From Parachlorella kessleri (Eukaryota > Chlorophyta > Trebouxiophyceae > Chlorellales > Chlorellaceae), in contig BBXU01000730.1 in the NCBI GenBank assembly GCA_001598975.1, forward strand, positions 1-29,218: DNA of 29,218 bases. The letters run 5' to 3'. The position numbers were made by a program, and so were the translations under genes. Under the pieces are notes generated by a model that worked only from the letters and a program-made list of their open reading frames with translations, was not told where the DNA came from and ran no database searches. Positions 1-9,586 of the stretch are shown one piece after another. Each line of letters opens with the position of its first letter. Position 1 is the first letter of the stretch.

Positions 1-1
<1 letters not shown>

Positions 2-69
<68 letters not shown>

Positions 70-91
70 TGGTGGGAGGCGGGGGGGGGGG
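2..91. repeat. (GT)33 microsatellite followed by a G-rich tract
   Basis: An uninterrupted GT dinucleotide run covers 2-67, which is 33 units. A short GGT/GGGA stretch and a run of 11 G at 81-91 follow. It lies at the window edge, so the array may extend further left. The open frame through it (repeating Cys-Val) is a product of the repeat and is not a gene. Confidence 0.97.
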
Positions 92-232
92 CACCTTCCT
101 GGCTTCAAAGTATGTACACTTCGTGTAGATTTCCTTGGCTACTTCAGGTAGCTAGTTGTTGTTATGTAGTGGTCGCCGCAGTACGTTGTGGCTGAGCAAC
201 AGGCAGTGGGGTGACGCGTGTTTGTTCTGCAG

Positions 233-2548
233 GGTGTTGACAGGTGTGCCGCTGTCCAGCGACCTGCCCATTGTTCGACTACGCCAGCTGAGGAGGCTGG
301 CACTTGTTAATTCAGGTGCGTCAGGTGCACTGCATGTGTACTAGTTAGAACCCATACTGGCTTGAAGATCCACTGTCGGCTGGTAACCATTGGCAGGCCA
401 AGCAGCAACTGAGAAGGCAGTCAGTGCAAGGCCTTGGCTTGGGTGAGCTCTGCATCACGTCCCCAGCCCAGCTTCGCTGTCTCCTTCGCAGCATTTCCAG
501 GGGCTGGCTGTTTATCGCCTGCACAGGTGGCAAGCACCTGGTGCAGCTCAGAACCCTTTGTCAAGTCCTATTCTCGTCCACCCGGTGCACTTGGGTTTTC
601 ACTTCCCTTGCGCTTGGAAGGTGATGAGGAGGTCCTGCGCCTCAAGCCCCTGGCTTCTCTGACGCGCCTGGAAGAGGTGTCCGCACGCGGCTACTACCAA
701 TACAACCTCACAGGCCTGCCACCGTCTGTGAAGCGGCTGCACCTGCATGTATGTGCATGGAGTTGGGGTTTGTCTGCGAATGGAGCTGCAAGCTCCAACT
801 GAACCATTACAAGATTTTAGTTACCTGTTTGTATGTGCCTTTGGGCGGCACTTCCAAAGCCAGCAACTTCTTACTGGATTTTGCTAGTGCCTGGTGGGTA
901 CACCTGCATGTAGACCGCGGCGGCTTGGCAGAACTGCACACTCCGTGTCACGGTGTTTCTGTGGCCTGAAGTGAGGAATGCAGACGCACCTGGCCTTGCT
1001 GCTGGCAGCCTGCAAGCCGTCAGAGTAGCCGCCTGGGGTTGCAGGGCGGATGCTGCAGGGGCCGCTGGCTGACGACATGTGCCAAACAGCCATGAACACC
1101 CGATGCTGCTGCTGCTGTTGCGGGGTCCTGTGTCATGCTCACAACGTGGTGCCATTGCGGTGGTCCTTTCTTCTGACAGAATGGAAATAACTTATCCCCC
1201 TCCGCTGATGCAGTGGGAGGGGGGCGGCGGGCGATTGCGGATGCCACCCGGGGTTGCACTGGACTCTCTGTTTCTTGAGGGAGTAGACCTCTTCATTCCC
1301 CATGCGGTGCTCATCGGGTAGGTGCTGGCTGGGTAGGTTGGTAGTGGTCCTTGACGGGAGGATGACTACCCGAGTAGATGAGGAACTTTTGCAGGGTAGG
1401 GTTGGCATGGGTATTGGGTGAGCAGGGCGGCTGGTGGTTTGGTAGACGCTGATAGGTCCGGTGCTGCCTTGATGTTTTGGCATTTGGACATGTATGCGTG
1501 TGCTTAGCTGTGCTTGGTAAGTGAATGGAAGAGGGTGTTATTAGGCCTCGCATATTGTGTGTTACCGCCCATCAGATGCTGCAGCTGGCTTTGCTCTGAC
1601 CTGACGTGATGAAGTGCTCTTAAAGAGGATGGTCTAGCAATGTACCGCCATGTTGATATGCTGTTGTGAATGAGAATAACCCCCTCTCTATCAAAAGAGG
1701 TATCTCCCTTTTCATGAGTTCTCCATGAATGGGATTCCCAGAAGGTGGGATCCGTGCTGGGCGGCTGGCTGCAGGTGCAAGGAACTGCTAGTGCACTGTT
1801 TTGCAGCCTTCGTCGCGCTGCCGCCAAGCCCCCTGGCCGAGCAGCCAACAGGCGCTGCCACAGCACGGTGGCTCACTGCTTCTATGGTGGCCCTTGATCT
1901 GTATCACTTCATGGACGCCTCGCCTTGCCGCCGACTAGAGGTTCTGGGCAACCTTTTGCGGGTGGTGGTTCCATGCACAGGTGAGTAGGCAGCGTGCGGT
2001 GGGACCAGCTGCTGTGCAGGCTTGCCGATTTCGTCATGAGGGACAGAGCCAGGGGACGATATGGGAGCCCACTTCAGGATCCGACCGACAGCAGCTTTTA
2101 CCTTTCCCACTGCCTGCAAGTTGGTCACCGACGTATCCCCTGGAGTTGTTGGCACCCTTGTCCATAGGTTGTGTTACCTTTAGGACTGCAAGATTTCCTT
2201 GTTCAGAGACCACAGGTACCTTACTGCTCACAGAACCATCAACAGCGATGGTCTTGGTGGGGAGCAAGTGGCCAGCAACTGTCCTGCCTGAGCCTCACTG
2301 CAAGTGTTGTGTTGATTCCTGCAGAGGTGGACTATGACTTCCGGTCTGGAACCGTGGTGGCTGGCCAGTGTGATGAGGAAGGCGGGGCACCCCCGACCCA
2401 CCCGCCTTCGCTCAAGCTTTCATCCGCCCTGGCCCAGCACTGTAAATGGAAGGTAGGATACTGGGAAAGGTGTTTCCCTCCTGCCCATTCCCCCATCTTG
2501 GCTATTCATTTGCAGAGCCGAAGCAAATTGAGCCCACTTGGCTGCTAG
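233..2548 (+). CDS. Leucine-rich-repeat-like protein, 3' part, exon model incomplete
   Basis: I do not recognise the family beyond an irregular leucine-rich character. Supportable exons are 233-315, about 501-748 (acceptor at 492 or 501), 1180-1317, 1807-1980, 2325-2452 and 2516-2548, which ends in TAG. The first two read as leucine-rich segments (VRLRQLRRLALVNS, then LKPLASLTRLEEVSARG and PPSVKRLHLH). The third has VALDSLFLEGVDLFIPH. The last three exons join in phase and end with SRSKLSPLGC. The joins from 748 to 1180 and from 1317 to 1807 do not keep frame, so at least one exon is missing or mis-bounded in each gap. No initiator Met is visible and the start probably lies left of the window. 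Spaced L-x-x-L motifs fit an LRR solenoid, perhaps F-box/LRR-like, but no F-box is visible. The function is unknown. Confidence 0.5.
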
Positions 2549-3838
2549 GGATGTTCAGCGGCGGCTTTTGTGGATGCCATCATGGGGGGCTCTGTGCATG
2601 GCCACCAAGTTGGTAACATATTAGTAAGGGTGGCAGGTAGTGCGAACAGGGAGTAGAGCTGTGCTGGACTGGACTGGACGGAATGGACAGGGCTGGATGC
2701 AGAATGAACCTGAGTCTTACCTGAGTGCTGAGCCAGTAGTTTTCTCCCCAAGATAAGCTAAGGTCACTGGAAGAGGAGATGCAGCTGAACTGAAGCAGGG
2801 GCAGGTAACATATGGTAACATATGGTAAGATATGACATGTACAGGGAGGGTGGGAGGTGATCACACATGAAGAGGAAGGCTGCAGCCATAACTCTGGTGC
2901 AGCCGGCTATCGCCGCACAATCTTCCAGCGCTGCGCCCCCCATGCTGAACCGAGTCAGATTACAGCAGCGTGCCTTCGGGCAGCCAAGCAGCAGGGACGA
3001 TATCTACTAGTAGAAGCAGATGGACACGAAGGGGAATGCTAGCAGGTGGTTGCAAGGTATGCCTTGGCGCACATGTGAGGTCAGGCCTGCACTAGTATAT
3101 GTTGACTTGGTGGCGTGCCTTCCCTTATCATGAGCTAAGGAAGCGGGCCACCTCAGCAGAACACTGCCAAGGGCTTGATGGAAATATGAGTTGGATCTTT
3201 CACCTTCACCCTTTGTCTGACCATGGACCCTGCAATGTGGTCGTCGACTGGTTGTGTATGATGGTCCCTGCCCTTGCCACCTCAGACATCGGCATACCCA
3301 TGGTAGCATTGGAGGCCCCAGCTGCCTCTTGCTTGGCCCTACTGACGCAGGGACACCCATGAAGTGCTGGTGTCTTGCCATGCCGCGCGCATGCGGTAGG
3401 AACGTGAGTCTGCAGGCTCCTGCCAGGCCCCCACACACAGGGGACTAGCAGGGACAGGTACATGGCCACCAGGCGCTTTGACAACCACCAAAGGCTCGAC
3501 TACATGGCTACCCGTGTCGCGGGTTGGTTGCCGAACAGAAGCCTCTATGCCACTCTTGCTTTGCTTCCTGCGAAACCAAGACAGTCGGGATCATGCACGA
3601 CAGGGCGACACATCTGCGACGGCGACCAATGGCTGCCATCAAATTGATGATGCTTGAAACATTCACTTCGTTATCTGCTTTGAAGCGATTGGCGCAAGGT
3701 CGCGTCGTAGGTGGGGCGCGCGAGGGAAAGCAGACAAATCCTCACGATATCCTACAAAACAAACTAGCCAATTCCACAGCCGAAACCGTTCCCCTCAGCC
3801 CTGATCAAGGGTGTACATTGACTGGTGTGGAAGAGGCG
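2549..3838. other. Intergenic region / 3' UTR of the LRR-like gene and 5' region of DiT1
   Basis: About 1.3 kb with no convincing coding exon. Short open frames occur on both strands, but none shows family similarity or clean splice sites. The left part carries short tandem repeats (GGACT-type at about 2665-2690; a 10-base unit at 2804-2833). The right part (from 3524) is open in the DiT1 frame and holds upstream in-frame ATGs at 3593, 3629, 3647 and 3650, so the DiT1 start could lie further left than chosen. I found no TGTAA signal after 2548 and no clear TATA box. Confidence 0.6.
2804..2833. repeat. Three tandem copies of a 10-base unit (GGTAACATAT)
   Basis: Two exact copies and a third with one change (C to G) lie head to tail, downstream of the LRR-like stop codon. 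A related GGTAACATAT occurs at about 2611, so the local sequence may have slipped more than once. Confidence 0.85.
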
Positions 3839-6800
3839 ATGGTGGTGGTGGCATCTTTCGTAGGGCTTGGCAAGGCCCTGCCCGTGCAGGCTAGAGTACA
3901 TAGGCGGTCAGCGCTAAAGGCAACCCCTTCGATCAGGGAACATGCAGCTCTCCTGCGCAAGTCCGTAGCTCCTGCGCTGATTGGGCCAAGCCCAGTAGCC
4001 CCCAGGCCAGCTAGGTCAGTCTCAGCGCAGGCAAGCGCAACCCCGGCAGCCCCTGCTCCGGAGTCTCAAGGTGGGTGGCATCGTTTGTGAGAATTCGCTG
4101 ATGACTCGATAGAATTGCGATTGTTACCAGATTGGACTGTTACCAAGCTGACGCGAGATGGGGCAGATGACAGCCTGGGTTGTCCGCAAGTTCACAACTG
4201 TTTTGGTTTGCAACAGGATCTGTTGCAAAGCAGAAAAGCTCAGTCCCTGCAGGCATCAAATGGGGGGCGGACCTCAAGAAGCTGGCCACCTGCGTGGGCC
4301 TGGCCGCCGTCGTTTGGTTCATCCCGCCGCCCGCCGGTGTCACCACCTCCGCCTGGCACCTGCTGGCGATCTTCCTAGGCACCATTGCCGGCATCATCAC
4401 ACAGCCACTGCCGCTGGGCGCAGTGGCCATGCTCGGCCTGGGGGCCACCATGGTCACCAAGACGCTGACGTTTGCTGCCGCCTTCTCCGCCTTCGCTAGC
4501 GAGATCCCGTGAGTAGTTCAGTGGGTGGGGTGCTGCTGTCTGGCTTCTTCATTTGCTCACCAGCTTCTTACACCCTGTTGTGCCCACCCAGACAAGCCCC
4601 CAACTTATACTGAGCTGCAAGAACATCAAGCCAAACAGCGCTCAGCGTCTCAGGTGGCGGGACACAAGAGACCGACACAACTGTCTACCACCCTGCCTGC
4701 CCGCCCCATGGCACACCTCAACCTTCTGGCTATCCTGTGGCTTGCCCCGCTCCAGCCTGGGTGACTGCAGTGCCTGCATCATGTGCCTCATCCTTTGGTT
4801 CAACGAAGCGTGTGCCAACAGCCCATTCTCGCCATGTAATCCTACCTGCCTGCCTTCCTGCTGCGCAGCTGGCTGATCGCCATCGCCTTCTGGCTCTCCG
4901 GCGGCTTCATCCGCTCCGGCCTGGGCGCCCGCATCGCCTACTCCATCGTCTCCCTCTTTGGCAAGACCACCCTGGGCCTGACCTACTCCCTAGTGTTCGC
5001 CGAGGCGCTGCTGGCTCCTGCCATCCCCTCGGTCGCGGCGCGCGCGGGCGGCCTGTTCCTGCCACTGGCCAAGGCGCTCTGCCTGGCGTGCGGTGAGTCG
5101 GCTCCTGCCCTGTGCGCCTATCCATTCACATAGGCCACTGGCTACATGGCGAGCCTCTCATGGGGATCAAACATAGCCTTCAGCGAGGGACGCGGTCCCG
5201 CAGCCGCATGTCAGTGGAGAAGTCAGAGACATTGGCGGGCCTTTGGGCGTGCCGATACTCCTTACATTGGTGCAAGGGGTAGGTGCAAGGCGTGCAGCAA
5301 TCCGTCGGCCAGGCATGGAGAGCTGGCAGGTAGATACAACCTGGCTGACGCTGCCCGCCCTGCCGAGCCGCCCTGCAGGTTCCGACCCGAACAACGGCAC
5401 CGAGAAGCGCATGGGCTCGTACCTCATGATGACCTGCTTCCTGACCACCACCATCTCGTCCGCGATGTTCATCACCGCCATGGCGGCAAACCCGCTGGCG
5501 GTGAACCTGGCCACTGAGGCACTCGGACAGACCATCTCCTGGGGTGGGTGCCAGCCTGGCCGCAACCGGTACTGGTCTCCTGCTGCATGATGATGGCAGC
5601 ACATATCCCTGGTGTGGGTCGCCTGACGGCGGTAACCTGGCCAATGGGCATTCGAGAGCACTAGCACTTGCTGTGGTCACTGTACGGCTCTCGCATACTG
5701 TGATGGTGGCCTGCCAGTGTTGCAGCCCTCAAGTGCCAGGAATGTGCATCTGCGTCATGCCTGCTGGTGTGGATAGTGGGACGCTGACAGTGTACTGCGC
5801 TGCTGACAACCTCCCTTACAACAATGTTGTGAAACTCTGTTGCAGGTACATGGGCCACTGCTGGTTTGGTGCCGGGCCTGGTCTGCCTGGTTCTCACACC
5901 CCTGCTACTGTACATCATCTACCCACCGGAGGTCAAGGACACCCCTGACGCCCCTGCCAAGGTATGTCCTTGGCAAACTCCGGGTGAATCTCATGGCCTC
6001 CTGTAATGCATTGAGCGTACCACAGGTCGAGCTTGGCCTTGTGGTCAACTCGTGTGTATGAATCAACCGAGTCGTCTCACCCCACTGGGGCCATCATGCC
6101 AGTACCCTGCATGCATGCTGGTTGAATCCTCCCTACAGGCTGAGGAGGCGGTGCAGGTTGTCCCGTTGTCCAATCGCTGTTGTGACTTTTGCATAAACCG
6201 CATTCTGCGGATATACCCCTGTTCTGAAGAGGCGGTATTGCAAAGCGGGGCCCCATCTCTGTTTGATCCGACTCTGTCACTAAAAAGGACTGCAAACTAC
6301 ATCTGTTTGTGATTATACCCTATCACTGAAAGCATAAACTGGCCTGCACTTGCGCTGCCTCAGCCAAAGGAGGAGCTGAAGAAGCTGGGCCCTTCTCTGT
6401 TTGATCAGAGTCTGTCACTAAGGAGACTGGAAACTACAAGCTGGCCTGCACGTGTGCTGCCGCAGGCGAAGGAGGAGCTGAAGAAGCTGGGCCCCATGTC
6501 CACGGACGAGAAGATCACCGCCTTTGCCTTTGCCATCACCGTGGGCCTGTGGATCTTTGGCGCCAGCGTGGGCGTAAATGCCGTGGCCGCAGCCCTAGTG
6601 GGCCTCGCCATCCTGCTGGTCACAGGTGAGGACCCAGACAAAGTAAAGGGGGGGACAGCTTCGCTCCAGTTCCGCATGCAAGCCCTGTAACACAGGAGCA
6701 CGGTGACCATACCCTTCACGGCTCCTCACCTTCCTGGCACCAAAAGGAAGGTGCTTTTAGGACAACCTCCTGCCCCACCAGTAGTATCACTGAAAGCACA

Positions 6801-8704
6801 AGCTCAGTCACGTCGCGGAGATCTCCAGCTTCGGCGGAGTCAGAGGTTGGGATGTATGCCCAGGACGGCGGAGTCAGGGGTTGGGATCTACGCCCAGGAC
6901 GGGCTGGGCTGGGCTTGGAGGTGGTGGTGGTACCCACACTGCTGCCCAGGGGGGGTGGAGTGATGGTGACCAGCACACCCATGCTGTGCCTGCTGCAGGC
7001 GTGGTGTCCTGGAAGCAGTGCCTGAGCGACAACCAGGCCTGGGACACGCTCACCTGGTTTGCCGCGCTCATTGCCATGGCGGCCTACCTCAACAAGTTTG
7101 GCTTCATCTCCTGGTTCTCTGACCAGGTGAGGCGCGTGCTCTGCTGCTGGCTTTGACGGGTCGTGTCACGTAAGCTGGTTGGTTGCTAGTTTTTTATGTG
7201 AGGCATAGATTGAGGCCGACTGGACGGCCCCCTTTGGAGGTTCTTAGAGTAGGTAGTAGTACCTCTGCGGTTTGGAGCGGCTCCAGAAGGCTGGTGTGTT
7301 GAAGTGTGGGGCCAAAGGGGTTGCAGGCAGGGGGCACGCCCTTTCACATCTGGCCCGGAGGCCGGGGTGCACGGTCATGTACATGACATCACAATCAATC
7401 GGCTTGTGTAATGAGGATTCATGTATGCGGTGTTGACTCCAGCCACCCCGTGCTAGTTGGTGTCTCACATTTCATCACTCCCACCCTTGACGTTACTCCC
7501 TCAGGTGGTGGGCCTGGTGAGCGGGCTGGGCCTGGGCTGGCAGCCGGCCTTTGGCCTCATCCTCACCCTCTACTTCTACTCCCACTACTTCTTCGCCTCC
7601 GGCGCCGCCCACATCGGCGCCATGTACACCGCATTCATCTCCGTGGCCGTGGCATGCGGCACCCCCGGCCTGCTGGCAGCACTGGCCCTGGGTAAGCATG
7701 CTTTGCTGCCTCCGCTGCACGGCACACCTCGGCAGTTTGCTGGCTTGTGACTCGCCCCTGGCGAGCCTTGCTTGGCGACTGGGGTTGCTGTTGTTGCAGG
7801 CCCGTTGCGGCTGCTGTCTAGTGGTAAACTCCGCTGGGCAGCTGCAAGTGGTGCACCTAGTAGGGCCATGCTGCATGCGGGGCAGAGTTGGAGCGTAGAG
7901 GGCCCTACATAACCCTTGCCCTGGCGTCATGCTTGTAAGTCTGTCTGCAGTTGTGGACGTACAAGCTTGATTAAGACATGGAAGGCAGTCAGTATACAGC
8001 ACCCACCTTTGCTCCCTGTATGGCACTGACGTTTTCTGTGTGTCTGCACTCGCCTGCCTGCAGGCCAGCTGTCCAACGTGATGGGTAAGTGGGCTTGAGG
8101 AATCTGTGCTGCAGGGTTGTGGCTTAAGTCGCTTGATATGGTTTATACTTGTAACTACTAGTAAGGTCATCAGCATGCTATGGGCAGTGATGCTACAGAA
8201 GGCATTAACCTGTGAGGCACCTTCGTCCGTTGAGTATCTACTCGACATGCGCCGCTGGAGTTGCAAAGTGTGGTTGGTGGCGGCGGATGAAGCATGCATG
8301 CAAGGTGTGCTTTTGTTATTTGAGGCGCTCTCCCCCCCCTGGCAAGTTGGGAGACATCATGTACCCTGCGTCTCCCAACCCACCTGCACGCAGGCTGCTT
8401 GACCACCTACGGCATTGGCTCCGCACCGCCCTACTACGGTGCCGGCTACGTGCCACAGAGCAAGTGGTACCAGTTCGGCTTCCTGTTCTCCGTCATCTTC
8501 CTGGCGGTCTGGGTCTTCATTGGAGGTGCGGAGGTGCTGGATACCATGTCGCCAATTGGTGACCTGGAGTTCAAGGAATGTGCGTAACTCTGCATGACTA
8601 CTGCATTTGCCTTGTGCGCCTGAGCGCATGGCCTGCCTGACATGATAGCTTGGCGCCTTCTCCTGGCTGCAGGTGCCTGGTGGAAGGTTTTGGGCCTGTG
8701 GTGA
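3839..8704 (+). CDS. DIT1: Plastid 2-oxoglutarate/malate translocator (DiT1/OMT type, DASS family)
   Basis: An inner-envelope plastid antiporter that brings in 2-oxoglutarate in exchange for malate, giving carbon skeletons for GS/GOGAT ammonia assimilation and photorespiratory nitrogen recycling. Exons: 3839-4070, 4217-4508, 4869-5092, 5379-5543, 5846-5961, 6466-6625, 6999-7126, 7505-7691, 8064-8084, 8394-8525, 8673-8704. All junctions are GT-AG and in phase, giving 562 residues, near the plant length. Residues 1 to about 85 are Ala/Ser/Arg-rich with few acids, as in a transit peptide. The rest is a multi-span membrane protein with family motifs: GIITQPLPLGAVAMLG, LVFAEALLAPAIPSV, WDTLTWFAALIAMA, YFYSHYFFASGAAHIGAM and TYGIGSAPPYYGAGYVP. 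The AAHIGAM and YGIGSAP forms point to DiT1, not DiT2 (glutamate/malate). ATG 3839 was chosen because it gives a normal length; upstream in-frame ATGs at 3593 and 3629 are possible. Oddities are a 21-base exon and a duplicated acceptor in intron 5. Substrate is inferred from family. Confidence 0.95.
6258..6494 (+). repeat. Tandem duplication across the intron 5 / exon 6 junction of DiT1
   Basis: The segment 6258-6391 (intron tail plus the first 28 bases of an exon copy) is repeated as 6393-6494. The exon part, AAGGAGGAGCTGAAGAAGCT and on through GGGCCC, is identical for 26 bases at 6366-6391 and 6468-6493. The intron tails share CTCTGTTTGATC, CTGTCACTAA, AAACTACA and CTGGCCTGCAC, with an extra block of about 35 bases in the left copy. 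Both copies end in a usable acceptor (CCTCAG before 6364, CCGCAG before 6466). A fainter trace of the exon part may lie at about 6228-6255. Confidence 0.9.
6832..6899 (+). repeat. Two tandem copies of a 34-base unit in DiT1 intron 6
   Basis: Units at 6832-6865 and 6866-6899 begin CGGCGGAGTCAG and end GCCCAGGA. I count three base differences between them. The repeat lies wholly in the intron between exons 6 and 7. A GGGCT run and a GGT run follow. Confidence 0.9.
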
Positions 8705-9586
8705 ACACCACCTATTGACATGGTGTCGTGCGGATGACTGGTGGGCCTGGTGCTTGCACGCTAGGCATGTGTCCGTGCAGCAGGTCCATGGCAGGCATAG
8801 CTCGGCTGCCAGCTGACAACCTATGCACTTCCCACTTCTACTAACTCCTCCATCGGGGCAGCCCTCTGCAACTGCTGCGCCTATTGAGACAGCTTTTTCC
8901 CTCGTGCTCGTTGACGCCGTGTGCAGTTATTTGTCATAGCCAAGAAAGGGCAGCTGTGCGTGATGTTAGGCATGTGTATGTTGTGTTTGATGCCAGTACT
9001 TATGTACTGTGTACCATGTGTGTTTGATGCACTCCGGGGCGTTGCCCCCAAGCCGACGATGCGAGTTTCAGCCTTCTGATGTAAAGCCTCTTATCAGAGT
9101 CTGATTTTAGCAGGTTTGTCGGAATGGCATACAGAGGGCTGCTGAAGGCTGGCTGAAGGTGGTCAGACTAGCATCGACGTTGACGATTGTGCGGAGCTCC
9201 TGCGATTGTGACCTCCTGCGTCTCCCAAGTGTACACTAGTGTGGCAGATGACTCGACTCTGAAAGCCACAGCAGGCGGAGCACACATGGGAAAAGCTTAC
9301 CATCTCATGTATGATACCAAGGTTGCAAACACGAAAGAGCGATAGAAATAGAGGGCATTATCTGGGGCACACGCAAAAAGCGGAAGTTGCGCCTCCAAGC
9401 CGTTTAGCAGCTGGACTATTCCTGTCCTTTGTGTGGCTCCCAGCCCGCTGTGCCCACGTTCATGCATGACACATTGGAACCGCTGGGACACCCTAGCGAC
9501 AGTGACAACAACTGTTGTGAGGGGCATGTTGTGATGGGTTTCTGCTGAACCTGGTTGCCAACTGTTGGCCTGGTGCCACAGTGAGG
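8705..9586. other. DiT1 3' UTR and PHRF1-like upstream region
   Basis: About 880 bases without a coding exon. The first part, to about 9100, is the likely DiT1 3' UTR because a TGTAA poly(A) signal lies at 9080-9084. The rest, up to ATG 9587, should hold the promoter and 5' UTR of the next gene. I see no clear TATA box or other motif there, only a short direct repeat (GGCTGCTGAAGGCTGGCTGAAGG) at about 9136. Confidence 0.6.
9080..9084 (+). terminator. TGTAA poly(A) signal of DiT1
   Basis: TGTAA is the usual poly(A) signal of Chlorophyceae nuclear genes. It lies 376 bases after the DiT1 stop codon, a normal 3' UTR length for these algae, and before the next gene on the same strand. Confidence 0.65.

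Noticed and set aside
4..195. 63-codon frame through the GT repeat
   Set aside because: A repeating Cys-Val translation of a microsatellite, not a gene.
2857..3042. 61-codon + strand frame after the LRR-like gene
   Set aside because: It could be an exon, but there is no supporting acceptor/donor pair and no link to the upstream gene, which already has a stop at 2548.
3007..3438. 143-codon open frame on the - strand in the intergenic region
   Set aside because: No recognisable motif, no splice or poly(A) context, and no similarity that I can see.
7493..8299. 268-codon open frame on the - strand
   Set aside because: It is antisense to DiT1 exons 8 and 9, is Gln/Cys-rich without any family feature, and is best explained by the GC-rich complementary strand.
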